From assembly GCA_963691655.1 (NCBI GenBank), contig CAVNUY010000002.1, positions 15,001-79,000 of the forward strand: 64,000 bases of DNA. The letters are read 5' to 3'. The notes beneath the pieces were generated by a model. That model was not told where the DNA came from and made no database searches. It worked only from the letters and a program-made list of their open reading frames with translations. Positions 23,411 to 34,804 of this stretch are shown in pieces (the stretch's first letter is position 1; each line of letters begins with the position of its first letter). The stretch is from Toxonevra muliebris (lineage: Eukaryota > Arthropoda > Insecta > Diptera > Pallopteridae). Both the position numbers and the translations under genes were made by a program.

Positions 23411-24334
23411 TCAGATGTTATTCTTTAGTTTGATAGCAGTTTGATGTCGATTTGATGTGGATGTTATTGATGTCCTGTGGTTCGATCGCTCTAATTTCCA
23501 ACGCTTGCGATTTGATGACCATTTGTAGGCGTCTTCTTCATGGTGATTATTATCTTTTATATGGTGTTTGATATGTTTGGAGTTGTCTGGGTGTGCTCTA
23601 TTACTTGGCATGTGGTGGGTGTGTTTTCTTGGTTGACATTTACATTGTTGTACGTATGCTCGAATTTCGTGATGCATACCTGGCCAATAGTATCGCTGAA
23701 CAATGCGAGCAATAGTTTGTTTTACCGGAACATGACCTCTATCGTGGTTCTCATTCAAAATCTTGGTCCGCTGAGATCTAGGGACACAGATTTTTGTTGC
23801 TGCGTGATCACCTTTTAGTTTCGTAGGTGCTTTTGGTGTGTTCTGTTGTCGTAGATGAAGATCTGCGACTTCGTTCTGCATTTTCTTCTGCGTTTGCTTC
23901 TGCTGTACTTTACGCGCAATAGTGCACGCGTTGTTGAAATGAGTTTTGTTGCTGCTGGACTGAAGAGCGAGTTGATGTCCGCCAAGCTCTACCTTTGCAT
24001 TGATTCTCATCAGAAAATCCATGCCAAGAATCAAATTATCGATGATATTTGGTAAAATGCATAACGATATTTTACAGTGGCTGTTACCCATCATTACATT
24101 GATGCTTAGTGTCTGTTGTACCATCTTTGTTGAACCATCTGCCATTCGTACCTTGGCATGCTTTATTGTAATGTGACCATATCTGTACAGCTGATTGGCC
24201 AGAGACTGGCTCACAAAACTAATAGTTGCTCCTGTGTCTATTGTTGCTTCTGTTGGTTTATTGCCCAAGGTGACCATAGCAATGATTCGCTCGTTATCAC
24301 AACGGATTGGACTTGTGCTATTTGTTTTGGCCAT
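23411..24334 (-). CDS. Family B protease-integrase fusion (deletion derivative of pol)
   Basis: This 307-residue open frame starts with a retropepsin domain: catalytic IDTGAT at 32-37 and the flap-side ILGMDFL near 102-108. It then passes directly to an integrase zinc finger, with H197, H201, YYWPGM, C231 and C233. The second Cys pair is CXC rather than the usual CXXC. Reverse transcriptase and RNase H should lie between these domains and are absent. No integrase catalytic core follows; the last 70 residues are low-complexity. The frame overlaps the end of gag by 97 bp in the -1 frame, the usual arrangement for gag-pol frameshifting. It is annotated as the remnant of a polymerase gene. Confidence 0.75.
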   Translation of the reverse strand: MAKTNSTSPIRCDNERIIAMVTLGNKPTEATIDTGATISFVSQSLANQLYRYGHITIKHAKVRMADGSTKMVQQTLSINVMMGNSHCKISLCILPNIIDNLILGMDFLMRINAKVELGGHQLALQSSSNKTHFNNACTIARKVQQKQTQKKMQNEVADLHLRQQNTPKAPTKLKGDHAATKICVPRSQRTKILNENHDRGHVPVKQTIARIVQRYYWPGMHHEIRAYVQQCKCQPRKHTHHMPSNRAHPDNSKHIKHHIKDNNHHEEDAYKWSSNRKRWKLERSNHRTSITSTSNRHQTAIKLKNNI

Positions 24335-25320
24335 TGTTTTGGCTGTGTTATCTTCTTACGTTGTCGGGGTTGATATTCTTTCCTTGCTGGTTGTTGACAA
24401 CACTGTATCGTTTTTATATCACACCGACCACAATCCCAACAGAAGAGTATTCTCGTCATTCTGCAGTATTGTGCCACGTGACCGTCATTCCCGCATCGTC
24501 TACATGCTGTTTTAGGGTTAATTGACTTAGTTGGGTGACCACTTTCTACCCGTAATTGCCGGATCACTGCCTCTGGATGATTGTATTCGTTTTCTGTTGC
24601 ATGTTTGTGCGCTTGTGTGCTATAGTTATGTGTATGGTTTTCTTGCCTTTGTGCGCGGTTATTGTAAGTTTTTGGATTGTTGTATGCGAACCTTGCTGAC
24701 GTTTCTGTGTGCCTCTGTTCTTCAATGCTACGCTTAGGTGGTTCGTGATGTCGTCTTTGCACTTCGTTGATTACTTCGTAGTCTTCGGCCAATGCCATAA
24801 GTTCATTGAGGGTCTCGAAGTCCTTACGTTTTATGTATAGTTGATACTCAGTTGAACAGTTTCTGAATATTCTCTCTAGTTTCTGCTGTTCTGTGTATTC
24901 GGCATGACGCATGAGGTTTTGAAGCACTATCACGTAATCTTTAAACTTCTCCCGAGACTTTTGGTGTCGCTGTCGGATTTCGTCTTCTAGACGTTCAAAG
25001 TAACGTATTGGCAGGAAGAAAGACAAGAAGTCTAGTTTAAATGTAGCCCATTGAGTCCAGTGTTGGTTATTATTACGGTACCACATCAACGCCTTTTCTC
25101 GTAATAACATAGGCATCGTTCGAGGTAATGTATCCATCGATACAGCATAAACTTCAGCGAGCTCTTCAATTCGTTCTAGGAACGCGATGGGATCTCGTCC
25201 GCCATCGTAGTTGATTGACCATTTACGAACCTGCTCAATTACATCAACAGCTGCTACCGGTGGTGCGTTGGTGAGATTGATACTGGTTGGTGCGAGTGTG
25301 GCTTGTTTCTTCGATGCCAT
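24238..25320 (-). CDS. Family B Gag (capsid and nucleocapsid)
   Basis: This 360-residue protein has a capsid-like region (RKWSINYDGGRDPIAFLERIEEL, written here only to show relation to the family A gag) at about 32-54. The segment FFLPIRYFERLEDEIRQR follows near 109-126. A basic, Gln/Asn/His-rich linker leads to one clear CCHC knuckle (CRRCGNDGHVAQYC, about 271-284) and a degenerate second one (CWDCGRCD). It would package element RNA. The frame is intact from ATG to stop, so it could supply Gag even though pol is deleted. The ATG is 331 bp inside the 5' LTR. Confidence 0.85.
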   Translation of the reverse strand: MASKKQATLAPTSINLTNAPPVAAVDVIEQVRKWSINYDGGRDPIAFLERIEELAEVYAVSMDTLPRTMPMLLREKALMWYRNNNQHWTQWATFKLDFLSFFLPIRYFERLEDEIRQRHQKSREKFKDYVIVLQNLMRHAEYTEQQKLERIFRNCSTEYQLYIKRKDFETLNELMALAEDYEVINEVQRRHHEPPKRSIEEQRHTETSARFAYNNPKTYNNRAQRQENHTHNYSTQAHKHATENEYNHPEAVIRQLRVESGHPTKSINPKTACRRCGNDGHVAQYCRMTRILFCWDCGRCDIKTIQCCQQPARKEYQPRQRKKITQPKQWPKQIAQVQSVVITSESLLWSPWAINQQKQQ

Positions 25321-25651
25321 GTTGTGTCTATGTTTAACTTTTGTTTTGATTCCAATAAAAAATTGGAATTCTTGGTTTTCAAATTATTTATAATTCACTA
25401 TGGAGTCTCTGTCTCTCTTTCTTGGAATTCACTGTGGAGTTTCTGCCTCACTCTGATTTATTTAAATTTAAAATTCACTGTGTATGTTTTCTATGAGTCT
25501 CTGCTCTTTGCTTGTTTTACGAGTCTCTATCTCTGTTTATTTTGCAAGCCACTTTCTTTGTTTGTTTTATTTTACGAGTCACTGCTTGTTTTATTTTTCG
25601 AGTCCCTTTCGCTGTTTGTTTTATTTTACGAGTCCCTGCTCGGGCGCCATT
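25321..25651 (-). promoter_or_regulatory. Family B leader with primer-binding site
   Basis: Three bases inside the 5' LTR the minus strand reads TGGCGCCCGAGCAGGGAC (about 25632-25649). It resembles lysine-tRNA primer-binding sites and equals the site in the family A copy at 48111. Imperfect repeats of ACGAGTC-CTGCT/TTTGTTTTATTTT type, about 40 bp each, follow toward gag and partly copy the end of the primer site. Confidence 0.8.
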
Positions 25652-26499
25652 TGTAACGAACCTTCCTGGTTCCTTTTCTTTTCGTCAGGGTATACTCAGC
25701 GAGTAACCAAGGTGCGTAAATAATAACTCACGATAGTTCGTTTCGGTTTTCTTTGTTCACTTGTTTATTTATTTTCTTCACTGTTGGTTTTAAATACACT
25801 TGATTATTTTTATTCTTGGTACCTCGTACAGTCTTTGTTTGTTCCTTGCAGCCTCTCAATCGTCCTTCTCGGGCGTTCGTTTGCCTTCGTTGGCGCTCGT
25901 TTGCCTTCGTTTGCCTTCCTTGGCGCTCGGTTTGCTTTCGTATGTTTCCTTTGTGTGTGTTCGTGATACGATGGTTAGGTCATTGTCGTTTGTTGTATGG
26001 TCCGTGGCAATTAAGTGTGTTCGCTACACCAGGGTACGTGGATACGACCCCCTGATGCCGATTAATACCTCAGTGGAAACTTAATCTTGACGTAAGGACT
26101 TACGCCAATATCCAATTAATACCTCACGAATGAATAATGTCTTATGAAGAACCTAGCATGCGGACGCTCTGCTGATATAAACTAACGACTCTTTTGTACT
26201 AGCCTACCATGCGGACGCATCGGTTGGTTTATTACATATAATCTAGCGAATAGAGAACAATAGAACCACCAAGTTACTACCTTAGACCACGATCTAAGTC
26301 TGAGTCTGAGTGTCTTCTTCTGTGCGATGCATGTCCTTTTATATCAATTTCTTCTTGTTGTACCGTATTATTTCCGTTCTGTGAAATATATATATTATAA
26401 TTACTTAAATATAAATGTTAATATAAATTTTAACGGCATATATGTGCTAGTGGTTTAGGGTTGTGCGATTAAAAATACTGATAATTTTATGTCGTCACA
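25652..26499 (-). repeat. 5' LTR of family B
   Basis: This 848-bp LTR starts TGTGACGACA and ends GGTTCGTTACA on the minus strand. It carries a TATA box (TATAAAAG, 26336-26343, minus). A 412-bp part (25854-26265) is absent from the 3' LTR; it includes short repeats of TTTGCCTTCG/TTGGCGCTCG type. The junctions of that part do not carry GT and AG ends, so it is an indel rather than an intron. Confidence 0.87.
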
Positions 26500-29400
26500 A
26501 TAGTTATATGAAATTATTTGACTTTATATGAAATTTGTAATACTTTCATATAAATGTAAAATTTTTTGCCTTTATATGAAACTTTTTGTATGAAATTTCA
26601 TAGTTGTATGAAATTTTTAATATTTTCATATAAATGAAAAATTTTATAGTTATATGAAATTATTTGACTTTATATGAAATTTTTAATACTTTCATATAAA
26701 TGTAAAATTTTTTGCCTTTATATGAAACTTTTGACTTTATATGAAAATTTGTATCTTTATATGAAAAATTTTATAGTTGTATGAAATTTTTAATATTTTT
26801 ATATAAATGAAAAATTTTATAGTTATATGAAATTATTTGACTTTATATGAAATTTTTAATACTTTCATATAAATGTAAAATTTTTTTGGCTTTATATGAA
26901 ACTTTTTGCCTTTATATGAAACTTTTTGACTTCATATGAAACTTTTTGACTTTATATGAAAATTTGTGTCTTTATATGAAAAATTTTATAGTTGTATGAA
27001 ATTTTTAATATTTTCATATAAATGAAAAATTTTATAGTTATATGAAATTATTTGACTTTATATGAAATTTTTAATACTTTCATATAAATGTAAAATTTTT
27101 TGCCTTTATATGAAACTTTTTGACTTCATATGAAACTTTTTGACTTTATATGAAAAATTTCATAGTTGTATGAAATTTTTAATATTTTCATATAAATGAA
27201 ATATTTTATAGTTATATGAAATTATTTGACTTTATATGAAATTTTTAATACTTTCATATAAATGTAAAATTTTTTGCCTTTATATGAAACTTTTGACTTT
27301 ATATGAAAATTTGTATCTTTATATGAAAAATTTTATAGTTGTATGAAATTTTTAATATTTTCATATAAATGAAAAATTTTATAGTTATATGAAATTATTT
27401 GACTTTATATGAAATTTTTAATACTTTCATATAAATGTAAAATTTTTTGCCTTTATATGAAACTTTTTGCCTTTATATGAAACTTTTTGACTTCATATGA
27501 AACTTTTTGACTTTATATGAAAAATTTCATAGTTGTATGAAATTTTTAATATTTTCATATAAATGAAAAATTTTATAGTTATATGAAATTATTTGACTTT
27601 ATATGAAATTTTTAATACTTTCATATAAATGTAAAATTTTTTGCCTTTATATGAAACTTTTGACTTTATATGAAGATTTGTATCTTTATATGAAAAATTT
27701 CATAGTTGTATGAAATTTTTAATATTTTCATATAAATGAAAAATTTTATAGTTATATGAAATTATTTGACTTTATATGAAATTTTTAATACTTTCATATA
27801 AATGTAAAATTTTTTGGCATTGTATGAAACTTTTTGCCTTTATATGAAACTTTTTGACTTCATATGAAATTTTTTGACTTTAATGAAAAATTTCATAGTT
27901 GTATGAAATTTTTAATATTTTCATATAAATGAAATATTTTATAGTTATATGAAATTATTTGACATTATATGAAATTTTTAATACTTTCATATAAATGTAA
28001 AATTTTTGCCTTTATATGAAACTTTTGACTTTATATGAAAATTTGTATCTTTATATGAAAAATTTTATAGTTGTATGAAATTTTTAATATTTTCATATAA
28101 ATGAAAAATTTTATAGTTATATGAAATTATTTGACTTTATATGAAATTTTTAATACTTTCATATAAATGTAAAATTTTTTGCCTTTATATGAAACTTTTT
28201 GCCTTTATATGAAACTTTTTGATTTCATATGAAACTTTTTGACTTTATATGAAAAATTTCATAGTTGTATGAAATTTTTAATATTTTCATATAAATGAAA
28301 AATTTTATAGTTATATGAAATTATTTGACTTTATATGAAATTTTTAATACTTTCATATAAATGTAAAATTTTTTGCCTTTATATGAAACTTTTGACTTTA
28401 TATGAAGATTTGTATTTTTATATGAAAAATTTCATAGTTGTATGAAATTTTTAATATTTTCATATAAATGAAAAATTTTATAGTTATATGAAATTATTTG
28501 ACTTTATATGAAATTTTTAATACTTTCATATAAATGTAAAATTTTTTGGCATTATATGAAACTTTTTGCCTTTATATGAAACTTTTTGACTTCATATGAA
28601 ATTTTTTGACTTTAATGAAAAATTTCATAGTTGTATGAAATTTTTAATATTTTCATATAAATGAAATATTTTATAGTTATATGAAATTATTTGACTTTAT
28701 ATGAAATTTTTAATACTTTCATATAAATGTAAAATTTTTTGCCTTTATATGAAACTTTTGACTTTATATGAAAATTTGTATCTTTATATGAAAAATTTTA
28801 TAGTTGTATGAAATTTTTAATATTTTCATATAAATAAAAAATTTTATAGTTATATGAAATTATTTGACTTTATATGAAATTTTTAATACTTTCATATAAA
28901 TGTAAAATTTTTTGCCTTTATATGAAACTTTTTGCCTTTATATGAAACTTTTTGACTTCATATGAAACTTTTTGACTTTATATGAAAAATTTTATAGTTG
29001 TATGAAATTTTTAATATTTTCATATAAATGAAAAATTTTATAGTTATATGAAATTATTTGACTTTATATGAAATTTTTAATACTTTCATATAAATGTAAA
29101 ATTTTTTGCCTTTATATGAAACTTTTTGCCTTTATATGAAACTTTTTGACTTCATATGAAACTTTTTGACTTTATATGAAAAATTTCATAGTTGTATGAA
29201 ATTTTTAATATTTTCATATAAATGAAAAATTTTATAGTTATATGAAATTATTTGACTTTATATGAAATTTTTAATACTTTCATATAAATGTAAAATTTTT
29301 TGGCATTGTATGAAACTTTTTGCCTTTATATGAAACTTTTTGACTTCATATGAAATTTTTTGACTTTAATGAAAAATTTCATAGTTGTATGAAATTTTTA

Positions 29401-32400
29401 ATATTTTCATATAAATGAAATATTTTATAGTTATATGAAATTATTTGACTTTATATGAAATTTTTAATACTTTCATATAAATGTAAAATTTTTTGCCTTT
29501 ATATGAAACTTTTGACTTTATATGAAAATTTGTATCTTTATATGAAAAATTTTATAGTTGTATGAAATTTTTAATATTTTCATATAAATGAAAAATTTTA
29601 TAGTTATATGAAATTATTTGACTTTATATGAAATTTTTAATACTTTCATATAAATGTAAAATTTTTTGCCTTTATATGAAACTTTTTGCCTTTATATGAA
29701 ACTTTTTGACTTCATATGAAACTTTTTGACTTTATATGAAAAATTTTATAGTTGTATGAAATTTTTAATATTTTCATATAAATGAAAAATTTTATAGTTA
29801 TATGAAATTATTTGACTTTATATGAAATTTTTAATACTTTCATATAAATGTAAAATTTTTTGGCATTATATGAAACTTTTTGCCTTTATATGAAACTTTT
29901 TGACTTCATATGAAATTTTTTGACTTTAATGAAAAATTTCATAGTTGTATGAAATTTTTAATATTTTCATATAAATGAAATATTTTATAGTTATATGAAA
30001 TTATTTGACTTTATATGAAATTTTTAATACTTTCATATAAATGTAAAATTTTTTGCCTTTATATGAAACTTTTGACTTTATATGAAAATTTGTATCTTTA
30101 TATGAAAAATTTTATAGTTGTATGAAATTTTTAATATTTTCATATAAATGAAAAATTTTATAGTTATATGAAATTATTTGACTTTATATGAAATTTTTAA
30201 TACTTTCATATAAATGTAAAATTTTTTGCCTTTATATGAAACTTTTTGCCTTTATATGAAACTTTTTGACTTCATATGAAACTTTTTGACTTTATATGAA
30301 AAATTTCATAGTTGTATGAAATTTTTAATATTTTCATATAAATGAAAAATTTTATAGTTATATGAAATTATTTGACTTTATATGAAATTTTTAATACTTT
30401 CATATAAATGTAAAATTTTTTGGCATTGTATGAAACTTTTTGCCTTTATATGAAACTTTTTGACTTCATATGAAATTTTTTGACTTTAATGAAAAATTTC
30501 ATAGTTGTATGAAATTTTTAATATTTTCATATAAATGAAATATTTTATAGTTATATGAAATTATTTGACTTTATATGAAATTTTTAATACTTTCATATAA
30601 ATGTAAAATTTTTTGCCTTTATATGAAACTTTTGACTTTATATGAAAATTTGTATCTTTATATGAAAAATTTTATAGTTGTATGAAATTTTTAATATTTT
30701 CATATAAATGAAAAATTTTATAGTTATATGAAATTATTTGACTTTATATGAAATTTTTAATACTTTCATATAAATGTAAAATTTTTTGCCTTTATATGAA
30801 ACTTTTTGCCTTTATATGAAACTTTTTGATTTCATATGAAACTTTTTGACTTTATATGAAAAATTTCATAGTTGTATGAAATTTTTAATATTTTCATATA
30901 AATGAAAAATTTTATAGTTATATGAAATTATTTGACTTTATATGAAATTTTTAATACTTTCATATAAATGTAAAATTTTTTGCCTTTATATGAAACTTTT
31001 GACTTTATATGAAGATTTGTATTTTTATATGAAAAATTTCATAGTTGTATGAAATTTTTAATATTTTCATATAAATGAAAAATTTTATAGTTATATGAAA
31101 TTATTTGACTTTATATGAAATTTTTAATACTTTCATATAAATGTAAAATTTTTTGCCTTTATATGAAACTTTTTGCCTTTATATGAAACTTTTTGACTTT
31201 ACATAAAAATTTTTGTCTTTATCTGAAAAATTTCAAAGTTGTATGAAATTTTTAATATTTTCATATAAATGAAAAATTTTATAGTTATATGAAATTATTT
31301 GACTTTATATAAAATTTTTAATACTTTCATATAAATGTAAAATTTTTTGCCTTTATATGAAACTTTTGACTTTATATGAAGATTTGTATCTTTATATGAA
31401 AAATTTCATAGTTGTATGAAATTTTTAATATTTTCATATAAATCAAAAATTTTATAGTTATATGAAATTATTTGACTTTATATGAAATTTTTAATACTTT
31501 CATATAAATGTAAAATTTTTTGGCATTGTATGAAACTTTTTGCCTTTATATGAAACTGTTTGACTTCATATGAAATTTTTTGACTTTAATGAAAAATTTC
31601 ATAGTTGTATGAAATTTTTAATATTTTCATATAAATGAAATATTTTATAGTTATATGAAATTATTTGACTTTATATGAAATTTTTAATACTTTCATATAA
31701 ATGTAAAATTTTTTGCCTTTATATGAAACTTTTGACTTTATATGAAAATTTGTATCTTTATATGAAAAATTTTATAGTTGTATGAAATTTTTAATATTTT
31801 CATATAAATGAAAAATTTTATAGTTATATGAAATTATTTGACTTTATATGAAATTTTTAATACTTTCATATAAATGTAAAATTTTTTGCCTTTATATGAA
31901 ACCTTTTGCCTTTATATGAAACTTTTTGATTTCATATGAAACTTTTTGACTTTATATGAAAAATTTCATAGTTGTATGAAATTTTTAATATTTTCATATA
32001 AATGAAAAATTTTATAGTTATATGAAATTATTTGACTTTATATGAAATTTTTAATACTTTCATATAAATGTAAAATTTTTTGCCTTTATATGAAACTTTT
32101 GACTTTATATGAAGATTTCTATTTTTATATGAAAAATTTCATAGTTGTATGAAATTTTTAATATTTTCATATAAATGAAAAATTTTATAGTTATATGAAA
32201 TTATTTGACTTTATATGAAATTTTTAATACTTTCATATAAATGTAAAATTTTTTGCCTTTATATGAAACTTTTTGCCTTTATATGAAACTTTTTGACTTT
32301 ACATAAAAATTTTTGTCTTTATCTGAAAAATTTCAAAGTTGTATGAAATTTTTAATATTTTCATATAAATGAAAAATTTTATAGTTATATGAAATTATTT

Positions 32401-34804
32401 GACTTTATATGAAATTTTTAATACTTTCATATAAATGTAAAATTTTTTGCCTTTATATGAAACTTTTTGACTTCATATGAAATTTTTTGACTTTAATGAA
32501 AAATTTCATAGTTGTATGAAATTTTTAATATTTTCATATAAATGAAATATTTTATAGTTATATGAAATTATTTGACTTTATATGAAATTTTTAATACTTT
32601 CATATAAATGTAAAATTTTTTGCCTTTATATGAAACTTTTGACTTTATATGAAAATTTGTATCTTTATATGAAAAATTTTATAGTTGTATGAAATTTTTA
32701 ATATTTTCATATAAATGAAAAATTTTATAGTTATATGAAATTATTTGACTTTATATGAAATTTTTAATACTTTCATATAAATGTAAAATTTTTTGCCTTT
32801 ATATGAAACTTTTTGCCTTTATATGAAACTTTTTGACTTCATATGAAACTTTTTGACTTTATATGAAAAATTTTATAGTTGTATGAAATTTTTAATATTT
32901 TCATATAAATGAAAAATTTTATAGTTATATGAAATTATTTGACTTTATATGAAATTTTTAATACTTTCATATAAATGTAAAATTTTTTGCCTTTATATGA
33001 AACTTTTTGCCTTTATATGAAACTTTTTGACTTCATATGAAACTTTTTGACTTTATATGAAAAATTTCATAGTTGTATGAAATTTTTAATATTTTCATAT
33101 AAATGAAAAATTTTATAGTTATATGAAATTATTTGACTTTATATGAAATTTTTAATACTTTCATATAAATGTAAAATTTTTTGGCATTGTATGAAACTTT
33201 TTGCCTTTATATGAAACTTTTTGACTTCATATGAAATTTTTTGACTTTAATGAAAAATTTCATAGTTGTATGAAATTTTTAATATTTTCATATAAATGAA
33301 ATATTTTATAGTTATATGAAATTATTTGACTTTATATGAAATTTTTAATACTTTCATATAAATGTAAAATTTTTTGCCTTTATATGAAACTTTTGACTTT
33401 ATATGAAAATTTGTATCTTTATATGAAAAATTTTATAGTTGTATGAAATTTTTAATATTTTCATATAAATGAAAAATTTTATAGTTATATGAAATTATTT
33501 GACTTTATATGAAATTTTTAATACTTTCATATAAATGTAAAATTTTTTGCCTTTATATGAAACTTTTTGCCTTTATATGAATCTTTTTGATTTCATATGA
33601 AACTTTTTGACTTTATATGAAAAATTTCATAGTTGTATGAAATTTTTAATATTTTCATATAAATGAAAAATTTTATAGTTATATGAAATTATTTGACTTT
33701 ATATGAAATTTTTAATACTTTCATATAAATGTAAAATTTTTTGCCTTTATATGAAACTTTTGACTTTATATGAAGATTTGTATCTTTACATGAAAAATTT
33801 CATAGTTGTATGAAATTTTTAATATTTTCATATAAATGAAAAATTTTATAGTTATATGAAATTATTTGACTTTATATGAAATTTTTAATACTTTCATATA
33901 AATGTAAAATTTTTTGCCTTTATATGAAACTTTTTGCCTTTATATGAATCTTTTTGATTTCATATGAAACTTTTTGACTTTATATGAAAAATTTCATAGT
34001 TGTATGAAATTTTTAATATTTTCATATAAATGAAAAATTTTATAGTTATATGAAATTATTTGACTTTATATGAAATTTTTAATACTTTCATATAAATGTA
34101 AAATTTTTTGCCTTTATATGAAACTTTTGACTTTATATGAAGATTTGTATCTTTACATGAAAAATTTCATAGTTGTATGAAATTTTTAATATTTTCATAT
34201 AAATGAAAAATTTTATAGTTATATGAAATTATTTGACTTTATATGAAATTTTTAATACTTTCATATAAATGTAAAATTTTTTGGCATTATATGAAACTTT
34301 TTGCCTTTATATGAAACTTTTTGACTTCATATGAAACTTTTTGACTTTAATGAAAAATTTCATAGTTGTATGAAATTTTTAATATTTTCATATAAATGAA
34401 ATATTTTATAGTTATATGAAATTATTTGACTTTATATGAAATTTTTAATACTTTCATATAAATGTAAAATTTTTTGCCTTTATATGAATCTTTTGACTTT
34501 ATATGAAAATTTGTATCTTTATATGAAAAATTTTATAGTTGTATGAAATTTTTAATATTTTCATATAAATGAAAAATTTTATAGTTATATGAAATTATTT
34601 GACTTTATATGAAATTTTTAATACTTTCATATAAATGTAAAACTTTTTGCCTTTATATGAAATTTTTTGCCTTTATATGAAACTTTTTGACTTCATATGA
34701 AACTTTTTGACTTTATATGAAAAATTTCATAGTTGTATGAAATTTTTAATATTTTCATATAAATGAAAAATTTTATAATTATATGAAATTATTTGACTTT
34801 ATAT
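26500..34804. repeat. IGS satellite block 5 (8.3 kb, higher-order repeats)
   Basis: This is the longest satellite stretch of the left half. Rare variants mark a higher-order period of about 1.1 kb: the GGCATTGTATG variant recurs at about 29303, 30421 and 31522, and a GACTTTACATAAAA variant at about 31196 and 32297. A shorter duplication of about 367 bp (ATGAATCTTTTTGATTTC, near 33577 and 33944) lies at the right end. No gene is visible. Confidence 0.9.

Larger units (their letters stand above)
22684..26499 (-). mobile_element. Gypsy-type family B element, internally deleted
   Basis: This 3.8-kb element is on the minus strand. The 5' LTR is at 25652-26499, the primer-binding site just inside it, gag at 25320-24238, a short protease-integrase frame at 24334-23411, and a truncated 3' LTR at 22684-22993. 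Reverse transcriptase, RNase H and the integrase core are missing. The flanks are ATGG (left) and ATAG (right), a 4-bp target duplication with one substitution. The LTR ends resemble family A (TGTGACGA... and ...GGTTCGTTACA), and the primer-binding site is the same, so A and B are relatives. The element could only move with help from another copy. Confidence 0.88.

Noticed and set aside
25854..26265. Intron in the family B LTR, spliced out in the other LTR
   Set aside because: The segment ends on the minus strand are TT...GA; no shift of the junction gives GT...AG. It is an indel.
26500..34804. CRISPR-like array (short repeats at regular spacing)
   Set aside because: There are no unique spacers: the whole unit is repetitive, and the context is fly rDNA spacer.
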